Source of the DNA: Planctomycetota bacterium
GTDB taxonomy: Bacteria > Planctomycetota > J058 > JAJDCP01
DNA length: 64,000 nt
Reading direction: 5' to 3'
Assembly: GCA_029260765.1 (NCBI GenBank)
Contig: JAJDCP010000101.1
Coordinates: 62,001 to 126,000, forward strand
Positions 35,240 to 44,589 of this stretch are shown piece by piece. Every line of letters begins with the position of its first letter. Positions within the stretch are counted from its first letter, which is position 1. A program made the translations under genes and the position numbers. The notes beneath the pieces were generated by a model. That model did not search any database. It worked only from the letters and a program-made list of their open reading frames with translations, and was not told the DNA's origin.

Positions 35240-35578
35240 TTGAAAGTCGGCTCGGCAAGGGATTTCAAATGGCTGGAAGGCATCGTCAAGGTGACGCTGC
35301 TCCTCAACCTCTGTGACGCCATTCTCACCCTGATCTGGCTGGAAAGCGGCCTTGCTGAAGAGGCCAATCCCTTGATGCAGCAGCTGCTCGAGGCCGGGCC
35401 CGTCTTCTTCGTGCTAGGGAAGACCGCCCTGGTTTCTCTGGGATCCTTCATTCTCTGGAAAAGACGCCGGCGTGTGCTTTCCGTCATCGGAATCTTTGTC
35501 GCATTCCTGGTCTACTATTTCATTCTCCTCTATCACCTCAGGGCCATGAACATCGGGCTGTTGCAGCGCTTTGGCTGA
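35240..35578 (+). CDS. DUF5658-like membrane protein
   Basis: 112 aa, TTG start with GGAGG ten bases before it. Three membrane helices are visible. The first carries LCDAILTLIWLESGLAEEAN and the family-type NPLM, the second the conserved Lys (FFVLGKTALVSLGSFIL) and the third IGIFVAFLVYYFILLYHL. This order (D..LT...L..G...E.NP then K) matches DUF5658, of unknown function. Confidence 0.72.
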   Translation: MKVGSARDFKWLEGIVKVTLLLNLCDAILTLIWLESGLAEEANPLMQQLLEAGPVFFVLGKTALVSLGSFILWKRRRRVLSVIGIFVAFLVYYFILLYHLRAMNIGLLQRFG

Positions 35579-35623
35579 GTACGCAACACCGCGCGGGCCT
35601 CACCGCTCCAGCTCGCCCCTGTC

Positions 35624-36577
35624 TTATTCGCCCTCTTCCGCCAGGCGCACCTGTGCAGAGATCGCCAGGTGATCGGAGAGCACCTCGGGATGCACTTGAA
35701 ACGACGCGATCTGTAACGGGGCAGACACAAAGATCCAGTCGAGGCGCGCATCGCGGCCAGGAAAAGTCGGCCAGGCTTCCTCCGGTTGCCAGGTTGTCAG
35801 TTGCATGTCGGCAGCAAATCGACGCAGGCTCTCCTGCTCGCCCCGCCACGTGCAGTTGAAGTCGCCCATCAAGATCAGGGGCCGTCCGCGGCTCTTCAGC
35901 GCTTGCGCCAAGAACGTCAGTTGCTCCGCCCGCGCTGTCCTGGAGCGGTAGTCGAGGTGGACAGAGACCACATCGACCCGAAGCTCAGGTCGGTCCGGCC
36001 AGGCCACGGAGGCGATCATGCATCCCTTGCTGAACGTCGGCCAGGTCGGAGCGAACGTCAGCGCGAGTGGATCGGACAACGCCGGGCGCGCCAGGAGTGC
36101 GGTCCCATAGCTCAATCCCAGTCCCGCCACGTTCTCGGCGCGCACCGCCTGGCCGAATGCGGCCTTACGCGCCAGCTCGGTGACGTGGTTGAAGCCACCG
36201 CTCCACCAGGACGGCCCGTCCGCCTCCTGCAATGCGACCACGTCGGGACCCTGGGCGCGCAGGAACCCGGCGATGGCGTCCAGGTGGCCAGTGATGCTCT
36301 CTGCAGACAGCGTGAGCTGATGCCCCGCCACGCCACGCCCATGAGCGAGGTTGAGGCTCAGCACCCGCAGAGTGGTCGATTCGGCAGCCACAGGGGAGGC
36401 GAAGCTGCCGATCGCAGGCTGCGCGCGCGGCACGCCGCGGGTGAGAATGGGTACCGCGGCCAGCGCGAGCAGCGCACAAGCAAGGCTGAGCGCAACCCAG
36501 CGCAGCCAGCGGCGAGCGCGGCGTTTGGGGGCCTGCTCGCCCGTGAGGCGATCGTCGTGGGGTCGTGCATCGTCCAT
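35624..36577 (-). CDS. Endonuclease/exonuclease/phosphatase-family hydrolase, membrane-anchored
   Basis: 317 aa from the ATG at 36577 (AGGA upstream). A basic cytoplasmic start (KRRARRWLR) and one helix (WVALSLACALLALAAVPIL) anchor it with the catalytic domain outside. EEP motifs: RVLSLNLAHG, DVVALQEADG (metal Glu), VVSVHLDYRS, LILMGDFNCTW, ARLDWIFVS and LSDHLAISAQV (catalytic Asp-His). The family cleaves phosphodiesters of nucleic acids, sphingomyelin or phosphoinositides. The exported layout favours a lipid or extracellular substrate, but that is inference. Confidence 0.9.
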   Translation of the reverse strand: MDDARPHDDRLTGEQAPKRRARRWLRWVALSLACALLALAAVPILTRGVPRAQPAIGSFASPVAAESTTLRVLSLNLAHGRGVAGHQLTLSAESITGHLDAIAGFLRAQGPDVVALQEADGPSWWSGGFNHVTELARKAAFGQAVRAENVAGLGLSYGTALLARPALSDPLALTFAPTWPTFSKGCMIASVAWPDRPELRVDVVSVHLDYRSRTARAEQLTFLAQALKSRGRPLILMGDFNCTWRGEQESLRRFAADMQLTTWQPEEAWPTFPGRDARLDWIFVSAPLQIASFQVHPEVLSDHLAISAQVRLAEEGE

Positions 36578-36791
36578 CGGGGCATCCTGCGGCGGAGAGC
36601 TGATGGTCGCTGGGATGGCGCCGGCCACTCCACAGCAGCCAGGGTACAGGATCGCGCTCCTGCACGGCACCCTGGGCTGATACCCCGAGCAGAGTTGTCA
36701 CTCAGGGCCGCTGCAGCGGGGCGGCCGCCGATCAGGCAGAGCTGGTTTTTTGTCTGGCGTGGGCTCGAGGGCAAGCTCACCGGGCTGGGAG

Positions 36792-37388
36792 TCAAGGATC
36801 AGGTACCACGCTTTGGGGGCCGTGGGTTCGGACGATGTTGTCCCACGAGGCCGTACGTGGATCAGCCTCCCCCATCATCGCCACGATGTGGGTCCGTACC
36901 CAGCCATGGTCGAGATCATCCTGTTGCACGGCGACCAGGCGCTTGAGGTCGTACAGGTCCTTCTCCCGGAAGAAAAGCAGTTTGAAGACACACAAGGCCT
37001 CAGGGCTCAGAAACGGCACGGACTTGCCGAGGATCTCGACGCGCCGCACGCTGTCTTGTGCTTGCTGGTAGAACGGGATCGACGGCACGAACACGTCGAC
37101 GCGCCAGCCGTTCCTGCTCAGCACCGCAACATCACCTTCGCGTGCCTTGTGCAGACAACCCTCGAGATCGACCTCACAGCCGGCTCGCTGAAGGACCTCG
37201 AAGAGCTCCCTGTAGCGCTCTTCTCCGACGAAGACGTAGAGGTCGACGTCGCGGGTAGCGCGCACCCAGCCCCAGATTCCACTGCACAGAGCGCCACCCA
37301 CGGCGCACGGCAGGTTCGCGGTCTCCAGGACGTCTACCAGCTCGAGTGCCACGGTGAAGGGATCGTTGGGCAGTGCCTGATCGTGCAT
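36792..37388 (-). CDS. Nucleotidyltransferase-fold protein
   Basis: 198 aa. The substrate loop LPCAVGGALCSGIWGWVRAT and the acidic pair TRDVDLYVFVGEE are typical of AbiEii-like and DUF6036-type nucleotidyltransferases; a later acidic residue sits in WRVDVFVPS. The ATG overlaps the TGA of a 105-aa gene (TGATG), so the two are translationally coupled. Such pairs are frequent in type IV toxin-antitoxin systems, though the partner here is not a recognised AbiEi. Confidence 0.8.
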   Translation of the reverse strand: MHDQALPNDPFTVALELVDVLETANLPCAVGGALCSGIWGWVRATRDVDLYVFVGEERYRELFEVLQRAGCEVDLEGCLHKAREGDVAVLSRNGWRVDVFVPSIPFYQQAQDSVRRVEILGKSVPFLSPEALCVFKLLFFREKDLYDLKRLVAVQQDDLDHGWVRTHIVAMMGEADPRTASWDNIVRTHGPQSVVPDP

Positions 37389-37705
37389 CACGATCGCTCC
37401 AGGTCGGCACGGCAACGTGCGAGCAGCGCAAAGTAGGAGGGATGCGGGGGCTCGGTCAATGCGCGTGCACGCTCTGCGTAGGGTGAGGCAGCGAGCATGT
37501 GTGCGCTTGCCGTGCACAGTGCCCGTAGCTCCGCCGCCCGCTGGGCGGTGGTCATTTCCCGCAGAGGCAAGACGTCTGCTAGTACCTCCGCCCGCTCATC
37601 GCAGTGGTGGCTCTTGACAAATGTTCTGAGCCGCGGGTCCAAAGGCGCCACTCCAGCCTTGAGGTGATCTCCAGGGTACCCGAAGTCGCCGGGGGCCGCA
37701 GGCAT
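37388..37705 (-). CDS. Unknown 105-aa protein coupled to the nucleotidyltransferase
   Basis: Starts at the ATG of MPAAPGDFGYPGDHLKA (weak GGCGGA before it). The stop is one base into the next gene's ATG. It is soluble and mostly helical (DERAEVLADVLPLREMTTAQ, AAELRALCTASAHMLAA, YFALLARCRADLERS). No family recognised. The longer frame upstream has no ribosome site and poor composition. The coupling suggests that both proteins act together. Confidence 0.55.
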   Translation of the reverse strand: MPAAPGDFGYPGDHLKAGVAPLDPRLRTFVKSHHCDERAEVLADVLPLREMTTAQRAAELRALCTASAHMLAASPYAERARALTEPPHPSYFALLARCRADLERS

Positions 37706-37895
37706 TCCGCCGACAACCCTGCGAGGATCGGTGGGGCCGTGGGGGGCGCTGCCTTGATGACCACGGCGGCCGACACTCAGCCAACGCCCATGATGCAACT
37801 GAAGAACGCGCCCGCCTGGATTTTGCAGTGCGTTTGCATGATGATCTTCCCCGTAGTCTCGGAAATTCCTGCCTGGGCAGGTGATGGGAGCGAAG

Positions 37896-38017
37896 ATGGG
37901 CTGCCTGCACAGTAAGGTCGCACGGGTTACCGGTGCGGCGCGTGGCATTGGCCTGGGCATCGCGCGCGCTCTGCGCAGGGAAGGCGCGTTTGTCGTCCTG
38001 AGTGCCTTGCGCGATGC
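37896..38017 (+). pseudogene. N-terminal fragment of a short-chain dehydrogenase
   Basis: After a GGGAG site and an ATG, about 40 codons read as the start of an SDR. KVARVTGAARGIGLGIARAL is the TGxxxGxG cofactor loop, and REGAFVVLSA is the next strand. The similarity ends near 38017, where the 3' end of the oppositely oriented MscS gene begins. No catalytic Tyr-x-x-x-Lys part exists, so it is a remnant. The remainder of 37706-38064 has a small open frame (MTTAADTQPTPMMQL at 37757) that I do not trust. Confidence 0.6.
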
Positions 38018-38064
38018 ATTAGGGGCGCGCCTGGCCGGTCGGTCCCGCACGGGTCGCCGGCTGC

Positions 38065-39600
38065 TCACGCGTCCTCTGGCCAGATCAGACGCCGCATCCT
38101 GGCCAGGAACGCGGTCTTGGTCCGCTCGAGGCGCTTGGTGGCGCCTCCCTCCTCGCCCTCTTTGAGCTGGAACAAGCGCACCTGGCGCTCGGCCATGATG
38201 CGGGCGATCACTTCCTTCATGTCGGGGCGCCGCTTGATCGCCTCTTGAAAGTCCACGCGGCTCAGGCGGAAGCAGGCCACCTCGCCCACAGCTTCCACCG
38301 TCGCGGTGCGCGGCACATCGGTCAACAAGGCGGCCTCGCCAAAGAAGCTGCCGGCGCCCAGGCGCCCGACTTCACGCTCTTGTCCATCGTCGCAGCGAAC
38401 CCTGACGGACACATCTCCCTCGGCGATGATGTAGAGCCAGTGGCCCACATCGCCCTGTCGGGTGAGCAACTCCCCGGGCCCGTACGGCGACTCATGCAGG
38501 CGTTGGGCCAGCTCGAGCCGCTCGGCGTGGCTGAAGTCCGCGAACAAGGGCAAGCCGGCGAGGATCGCGGCGCGCCGCTCGAGGTCCTGGCTCAGTTTCT
38601 CGGTCTTGCGCGAGCTCGTCTCATTGGTCATGAATACGGCTTGGGCCGGGATCGAGAGGGGGAAGCCCCCGCGTTTCAGGCCGTAGAATATGCGTGTGCG
38701 CACCGCGCTGTCGGTCGGATCGTCCCTGACCAGATCTTTCAACCAATAGCGCACCGCATAGCGTGCATAGCTCTCGTCGAGCTCCATCAGCAGGCAATCG
38801 GGCGCCGGCTCTTTGGCCACACACGGGATGTTGCCCTTCTTCAGAGCCTTGAGCACCGCCGCGATCACCTCGCTGGGAGGGAAGCGGAAGTCGACGTTGA
38901 AGCGCACCCAGCGGCGCAACAGACCTGGATGCTTGCTGTGGCGCCCCAAGACCATGACCCTGCTCTTGACCAGGGCGCTGTTGGGGACGATCAAGGTCTC
39001 ACCGTTCCGCGTCTCGACAGCCGAGTGGCGCCAACGGATCTCGCGCACCTGGCCGGTGATCTGCTCTACTGTGATCCAATCCCCGACTACGGGCGAGTGG
39101 TCGAGCTCCAAAGCCAGGCCTGCGACGATGTTGCCCAACGTGTCCTGCAGGCTCAAGGCGATGACTGCCGTCAAGATCGCCGAGGTGGCAGCCAGGCCGG
39201 TGACATCGAAGCCGGCGCGGGACGTCAACACCAGGGCCGCCGCGACCGCGCCCACGCCCACGACCGCGTCTCGCAGAATACGAGGGATCAGGATCCCGAC
39301 TCGGGGGAGCAGCAGCATGAACAGGGCCATCGCTGCCAGGCTGACTGCGGTGATGGCCGCAAAAATCGTCGCGGCCAGGCGCACGAAGGGCTGTATCGGA
39401 GACTCGGCAAGCAGCGCCGCCCACGACCCGAAGGTGCAGAGCAGATGCAAGGCAAACGGGGTCAGGGTGCGGACGAATCCCCTGCGCTGGTCGCGTTTGC
39501 CAAGCAGCCGCACCAACAGAAAGACCGGAACCAGCGCGCAGACAAGGTACACGCTGCCATCAACCAGCAGCTCCGCCCAGAGGATCTCGAGGGCTCGCAT
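38065..39600 (-). CDS. MscS-type channel with cyclic-nucleotide-binding domain
   Basis: 511 aa from the ATG at 39600 (GGAGGCGATGCG before it). Four or five N-terminal helices end in the pore helix (LAATSAILTAVIALSLQDTLGNIVAGL). The MscS β-domain follows (VGDWITVEQITGQVREIRWR, ETLIVPNSALVKSRV) and then the α/β cytoplasmic domain. Residues about 355-480 are a cNMP-binding domain (LPLFADFSHAERLELAQRLH, YIIAEGDVSVRV, GSFFGEAALLTDVPRTATV). FGEAALL with R-x-A fits the phosphate-binding cassette. This bCNG architecture responds to cyclic nucleotides more than to tension. The C-terminal tail is basic. Confidence 0.93.
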   Translation of the reverse strand: MRALEILWAELLVDGSVYLVCALVPVFLLVRLLGKRDQRRGFVRTLTPFALHLLCTFGSWAALLAESPIQPFVRLAATIFAAITAVSLAAMALFMLLLPRVGILIPRILRDAVVGVGAVAAALVLTSRAGFDVTGLAATSAILTAVIALSLQDTLGNIVAGLALELDHSPVVGDWITVEQITGQVREIRWRHSAVETRNGETLIVPNSALVKSRVMVLGRHSKHPGLLRRWVRFNVDFRFPPSEVIAAVLKALKKGNIPCVAKEPAPDCLLMELDESYARYAVRYWLKDLVRDDPTDSAVRTRIFYGLKRGGFPLSIPAQAVFMTNETSSRKTEKLSQDLERRAAILAGLPLFADFSHAERLELAQRLHESPYGPGELLTRQGDVGHWLYIIAEGDVSVRVRCDDGQEREVGRLGAGSFFGEAALLTDVPRTATVEAVGEVACFRLSRVDFQEAIKRRPDMKEVIARIMAERQVRLFQLKEGEEGGATKRLERTKTAFLARMRRLIWPEDA

Positions 39601-39670
39601 CGCATCGCCTCCATGCAAGCCGCCGATGATACTGCCTGTTCGGGAGTCTCGTCATGGGGAATCCAAGCAG

Positions 39671-39886
39671 TTGCTGCAGGGAAAAGTGTCCGTGGCACCG
39701 GTATTTTGCAGGGAGGGGCAGCACGCACTGCGCATCCTGCTGCAACTTCCGTTGCCGGAAAGACAGGCGGTCCACGGTCTGGCCTTTCGCTCCGTTGGGG
39801 GGCAGCTGGCGGCCCTGGTGCTGGACCGGCCCGACGAAGATCAGGTGCCGCTGATCAAGATCTGGGACGCGTCGGCTCCGGATTGA
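39671..39886 (+). CDS. Small protein of unknown function (tentative)
   Basis: 71 aa from TTG 39671 with GGGGA ten bases before it, divergent from the MscS gene. The sequence after residue 15 (HALRILLQLPLPERQAVHGL, VGGQLAALVLDRPDEDQVPL, IKIWDASAPD) has a sensible hydrophobic/charged pattern. No family recognised. The start is uncertain because no ATG lies in frame. Confidence 0.4.
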   Translation: MLQGKVSVAPVFCREGQHALRILLQLPLPERQAVHGLAFRSVGGQLAALVLDRPDEDQVPLIKIWDASAPD

Positions 39887-39974
39887 GAGAGCCTCGCTGT
39901 CCCCTGCAGCCGCAGATCGCCAGAGTTGCCTCTGCCAGCCAGAAGCGTCAAGCTCGCGCAAGTTCGCGCGTAGC

Positions 39975-42900
39975 TCAGTCCCCCGTTCGACGCCGGTCGA
40001 GGGCTTCCAGCAACTCGACCAGCTCTGCCGAAGGCAGCTCTCCCTCAGGAATCCGCAGCCCGAGCGCCGCGAGCAGCTGCGCTGCCGTCTGCCGGGCCAG
40101 TCCATCCCAGCCAGACTCCGTCATGGCAGCGTCGAGTAGCTGCCAGGTGCCTTGGAACTCGGCCAGAGCTGAGCTCTCTGGATAACTGGCGATCAACCGC
40201 AGCAGCTCAGCGACCTGCGCCTCGAGCACCGCGCGCGCAGCCGCCTCGTCGCCCCGGGCACGGAGCATCCAGGCGAGATCGGCGCTGGCTCCTGTCACGC
40301 TTTCCCCCGTTCTGTACGTCCCCTGAGCAAGCTGCTCATAGCGGCGTGCCCCGTCCACCAGCTCTTCCGCGTAGGGCCGCCAGTGCTCGAGACCTTCTTC
40401 CCAGGCGACAGCCCGCAGGGTGACCAGGCAGTCGAGCAGGTGCTGCAGCTGATGTTCACTGTCGGGCTGGCGGGCGACCAGCTCACGGGCATGCTGCAGC
40501 GCATGTTCCAACACCTCCACGCTCGCGGGCAGCTGTTGCGCGCTCGCCTTGAGGCGACCCAGCCGGATGGCCAGATGGAAATACTGGCAGTGCACCTGCG
40601 AAGACACGGGCAGCGCTGGAGCCAGGGCCTGCTGCAGCATCTGCCAACCCGGAGCCGCCTCCGTAGGCAGGCGGATGGCGGTCTGGAGACTCTCGTGGCA
40701 AGCCTCGAGCAACGTCTGCGACGCGTCCCTGCGGCCCTGCTGCTCAAACACACCCGCCATCAGCAACAACGACTCACGCACGGCAGTGCCCAGGTCTACG
40801 CCCAGCTCCGGGTCTGCCAGGCAGCGCACGGAGAGGGCGGCGGCTTCATCGAGCATCGCAGCTGCCGCGGGGTGCCCTTGCTGCCAGAGGGTGTAGCCAT
40901 AGTTGAACAGCATCGTGCTGACCGAGAGGTCCGACGCATTGCCGGCACGCAAGAGCTGCAAGGCTTCTTCCAAGGCGTCTAGGGCATCCCCGACAGCGCC
41001 GCTCTGCAGCTGGCCCCAGGCCATGTCCGTGAGCGCGCCTGCCATGGCGGAATCCGGCGATTCCCAGGCACTGATGCCGAAGATGTCTTGCATGACTCGG
41101 GCGAGCAACTCAGCGTCGCCCTCATGATCCGCCAGCAACGCCTGCTGTTGCGCAAAGATGCGCCGCTGCAAATCAACCCGCCGTTGCTGCAGGTGTTGGG
41201 CCTGCTCGGTCCGTCCCATCCCTTGCAGGCTTTTCGCAAACTCTCCCAACCTGACAGCCAAGACCTGACTCTGAGCCAGGAGCGGCTGTTCTGCAGCGAG
41301 CAGACGCTCCAATTCGGGCAGGATGGCGTCGATCCGGAGCCGCTGGGTCTCGGGATCGATGTGCAGAGAGAGAAGATCTCGCAGTGTCTCGATCCTCCAA
41401 GCAAACCACCACTGATTCTCGGGGTAGGCTGTATGCAAGCGCAGATAGAGCTTGTGGGATGCATCGAAGCTGGCGGCGGCCCAGGCCCGCTCGGGGTCTG
41501 CCTGCTCGGGGTCGCCGGGACCTGGCGGCAGGGGCCTCAGCCCCAACATCAGCGCATGCCCCAGGTCGTGCAGCTCGAGTGCCAGCTTCACTTGCGCCAG
41601 GTTGCCGCCAGGCGAGCGCGCGAGCGCAGCGCGGACGAGGCTTGCCAGCTCAGCCCTGGCCTGCGCGACGGCGTCCGGATCTCGCTGCTGGTTGCCCCGA
41701 TTGCGTCGGAAGATCAGCAGCTTGGCGGCTCGCGGCAGCAACCCGCACAAGCTGTCCGCGGCGATGGCCTGTTGGCAGAGGGCAAGTGCGCGTTCGCGGC
41801 AGCGGTCCTCCCGGTCAGCAAAACCGAGGCCTGCAAAAAAACTCGAGGCTCTCTCCAATGCGGCGCTGGCCTTGTGGGCGTCGACGTCTGCAGCCAGAGA
41901 CGCAGCCAGCAGCGCCTCGCTCAGCGTCACAAGCTGCGCGATCGCGCTCTCGGCCGCTCGGGCCTCTCCCTGGCTCGCGGCATTCCGCGCCCGATCCCGC
42001 GCCCCGCGCAGGGAAAAGGCCAAAGAGTCCAGCGCGCTGGTCCCCGACGGCAGCGCCTGCAAGCTCGCCAGCTCACGATCGGTCCGCACCACCGCATCCA
42101 GGTCGCCGGCATTGGCCCAGCCATGCTGCAGGTAGGTGAGCGCCCGCAGCAGTTGCCCGCGCACAGCCGTACTTTCGGGTTCTGTCGGATGCAGTTGGCG
42201 CAGGATGTCCGCCGCCGCCTCGAGCTCTGCGATCGCTCCATCTACGCCGACTTCCACTTCGAAACGCAACTCTGCCATGCGGAGGTGCGCCTCGGCCTCC
42301 GCCCGGGAAGCCTGAAAGCCGGCCGGCCGCGTGGCGCGGAGAGCCGACCATTCGCGCAGGGCGAAGCGCAAGATCTCGCGCGCGGCCTGCTGTGAGCGCG
42401 CATCTCCCGCATCGCGGAACAGGTCGAACACCCGCTCGGTCAGACCCTTGAGGGCGCGCTGGGCGACCCCGCCGCGTAGCTGAGCCCGATCCCGCTCGGC
42501 CGCGACTTCGGCGCGCTGTGCTTCGATCTCCAGCGCCCGCTGCGACAGCTCTACATTCTTCTGCTCGCTGTCGCGGCGGTGTGCGACTTCCCGCCGCCAG
42601 TACAACAGGACTACCGCGAAGATCGCGACGAGCGCGAGGCTGAAGCCCACGCGCAATCGGCGTCGGGCGCGCACCTCGCGAGAGCGCCGCGCGTGCTCGG
42701 CGGCAATGCGTGTGTTGAGGTCGGCGGCCGCGCCCGCGTCGAGTAGATGGGCCTGGGTTTCTGCCAGGTGAAGATCACCCCAGCGCAGTGCAGCCCCTGC
42801 CCAGGCCAGCCGCGCACGTTCTTCGCCCTGGCGCGCCGCATGGTTGTCCGCCCATAGCCTGCAGGCCTGAGCAAAACCAGCCACCGCCTCGGCGTAGCCG

Positions 42901-43970
42901 GTATACAGCTGCGTGCGCTCGTCGACGGACAGCTGTGCGCTGACGCCCTGGCAGCTCTCCAGGGTCGCCTGAGCCTGCTCGGTAATGCCGAGGCTCTCGC
43001 GATGGCGCAGGTATTGCTGCAGCGCGGCTCGGAAGTCGGCTACCGTTGGATAGCGGTCGCAGGGCTCGAGCGACAACGCCCGGCGGCAGACGGCGGCCAG
43101 CTCATCGGGGACCGCCTCGGGCAGAGGCTTGATTTTTCCGAGGCAGGCCACGGTGATCGCCGCCCGAACCGTGTCGCCCACATGCGGGGCGCGCCCGGTC
43201 AGCAGCAGGTAGAGGATGCCCCCGAGCAGATAGACGTCCGAGGCCGGCCCCAGCAGCTCGTGGGCGCCACCAATCAATTCCGGCGGGGCGAAAGCGGGCG
43301 TCCCGCAGCCGTCCGTCAGGCTCGAGACGTGAGGGATGCCTTCGAGCCCGGTGTCATCTTGGAAGCTGGCCGCCAGGCCCCAGTCCATGACCAGCACTTC
43401 GCCGAACGAGCCGAGCATGATGTTGGCGGGTTTGAGATCGTTGTGCAGAATGCCGCGGCTGTGTGCGAAGGCCACCGCGTTGCAGACGGCGAGCAGGATC
43501 TCGAGCTCGTCGACCAGCTCGGGGGCCGGCCCGGCGCGACGATGTTCGTGCCAGGAACGCCCGCTGACCAGCTTCATGGCCAGACCCAGCTCGCCGGACG
43601 CGTCGACCTGCAGATCATAGACCGGGACGATGTTGGGATGTTCGAGACGGCCGTGGACCCGGGCCTCAGCCAAAAAACTGCGGGCGGCGGCATGGTCCGC
43701 GCGCTTGTCCGGATGCAGGGTCTTGAGCGCCACGTCTCGAGCCAGGATGTGCTGGCGGGCGCGGAAGACCTGCCCCATCCCGCCGCGCCCGATCTCGGCC
43801 ACTCGACTGAAGGGCTGCTCAGGGGCGGTCAGCCGGAAGGGGAGCGTCTCGGACTCTGGCATGACATAGAGGTTCTGGGTGACAAAGGAGTGCTCTGTCC
43901 CCAGACTTTCCACCCGCTCGCTGCCGCCGTGGGTGGTGTACCAGCTGTTGATCGAGGTCTCGACATCCAA
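39975..43970 (-). CDS. Receptor-like Ser/Thr kinase with HND loop (non-RD)
   Basis: 1331 aa. I chose TTG 43970 (AGGAG ten bases before) because the same L-D-x-E start occurs in the paralogue at 49074. Kinase: G loop GRGGMGQV (61-68), K83, catalytic H176-N177-D178 (HNDLKPAN), D196-W-G. The catalytic-loop Arg is replaced by Asn, so activation-loop phosphorylation may not be needed. A membrane helix (LRVGFSLALVAIFAVVLLYW) lies near residue 460. A coiled coil (SEQKNVELSQRALEIEAQRA) and some 800 residues of helical TPR-like repeats follow, presumably outside the membrane. The ligand is unknown. Confidence 0.9.
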   Translation of the reverse strand: MDVETSINSWYTTHGGSERVESLGTEHSFVTQNLYVMPESETLPFRLTAPEQPFSRVAEIGRGGMGQVFRARQHILARDVALKTLHPDKRADHAAARSFLAEARVHGRLEHPNIVPVYDLQVDASGELGLAMKLVSGRSWHEHRRAGPAPELVDELEILLAVCNAVAFAHSRGILHNDLKPANIMLGSFGEVLVMDWGLAASFQDDTGLEGIPHVSSLTDGCGTPAFAPPELIGGAHELLGPASDVYLLGGILYLLLTGRAPHVGDTVRAAITVACLGKIKPLPEAVPDELAAVCRRALSLEPCDRYPTVADFRAALQQYLRHRESLGITEQAQATLESCQGVSAQLSVDERTQLYTGYAEAVAGFAQACRLWADNHAARQGEERARLAWAGAALRWGDLHLAETQAHLLDAGAAADLNTRIAAEHARRSREVRARRRLRVGFSLALVAIFAVVLLYWRREVAHRRDSEQKNVELSQRALEIEAQRAEVAAERDRAQLRGGVAQRALKGLTERVFDLFRDAGDARSQQAAREILRFALREWSALRATRPAGFQASRAEAEAHLRMAELRFEVEVGVDGAIAELEAAADILRQLHPTEPESTAVRGQLLRALTYLQHGWANAGDLDAVVRTDRELASLQALPSGTSALDSLAFSLRGARDRARNAASQGEARAAESAIAQLVTLSEALLAASLAADVDAHKASAALERASSFFAGLGFADREDRCRERALALCQQAIAADSLCGLLPRAAKLLIFRRNRGNQQRDPDAVAQARAELASLVRAALARSPGGNLAQVKLALELHDLGHALMLGLRPLPPGPGDPEQADPERAWAAASFDASHKLYLRLHTAYPENQWWFAWRIETLRDLLSLHIDPETQRLRIDAILPELERLLAAEQPLLAQSQVLAVRLGEFAKSLQGMGRTEQAQHLQQRRVDLQRRIFAQQQALLADHEGDAELLARVMQDIFGISAWESPDSAMAGALTDMAWGQLQSGAVGDALDALEEALQLLRAGNASDLSVSTMLFNYGYTLWQQGHPAAAAMLDEAAALSVRCLADPELGVDLGTAVRESLLLMAGVFEQQGRRDASQTLLEACHESLQTAIRLPTEAAPGWQMLQQALAPALPVSSQVHCQYFHLAIRLGRLKASAQQLPASVEVLEHALQHARELVARQPDSEHQLQHLLDCLVTLRAVAWEEGLEHWRPYAEELVDGARRYEQLAQGTYRTGESVTGASADLAWMLRARGDEAAARAVLEAQVAELLRLIASYPESSALAEFQGTWQLLDAAMTESGWDGLARQTAAQLLAALGLRIPEGELPSAELVELLEALDRRRTGD

Positions 43971-44268
43971 GCTTCCAGTTCTCCTCGGAGCCCTGCGCGA
44001 GTGTAGCAATCGGCGCCTCGTGGCGGTAGCGATCGAGGGCTCTGCCCCGATACCGGCTGGACGTAGTTGCTTGGAATCGGACAGCGGGCGATTTTTTTTG
44101 GAGTCTTGCGCCCACGGGCCGGGCTTGGGGAAACACCTTCGGAAGGGCGGGAGGTCGAGAACAGACTTTCCCGCGAGCGTCTGTGCCGAGAGTCACGCAA
44201 TGAAGTGTCCGGGCAGAGCGGTCGTGCGTTTCGAGCGCCCTTGTGAACGTGCAGAGAAAGGAGACATC

Positions 44269-44388
44269 ATGCGCCGCAGGACCCACGTGCAAGCAGGGAA
44301 CGCCCTGGGACCGATCCAAAACAACACCAGCTCATACAGCTTGACCTGGATGAAGACCGCCCCCGTCTGGAGGATTCGGGAAGACTAG
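44269..44388 (+). CDS. Short peptide related to the one at 26108
   Basis: 39 aa beginning MRRRTHVQAGNALG and containing IQNNTSSYS, preceded by AAAGGAGACATC. The N-terminal motif and ribosome site match the 26-aa peptide at 26108. It then has a Ser/Thr/Trp-rich end (SLTWMKTAPVWRIRED). It lies divergent from the kinase gene; the 298 bases between 43970 and it contain no other gene that I can see. Role unknown. Confidence 0.45.
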   Translation: MRRRTHVQAGNALGPIQNNTSSYSLTWMKTAPVWRIRED

Positions 44389-44589
44389 GGGCCGATCTTG
44401 GCCCTGATCCGGGCCTGCATCCGGAGGTCCGCCGGCCCCCATTCAAGGTCTGCCGTTCGGTATGTCGATGTCCAGGACAGAGCAGCTCTGCTTCCAGCGA
44501 GAGCCGACCTGGAGCCGATCTTGATCTTCGAGCCGCCCGCGAACCCTACACCCGTACATCCTTCAAAGCACGCCCCAGCAGCCAGTTTG

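Noticed and set aside
37757..37915. A 52-aa ORF starting MTTAADTQPTPMMQL
   Set aside because: There is no clear ribosome site, the composition is mixed, and it overlaps the SDR fragment region, which looks like decayed DNA.
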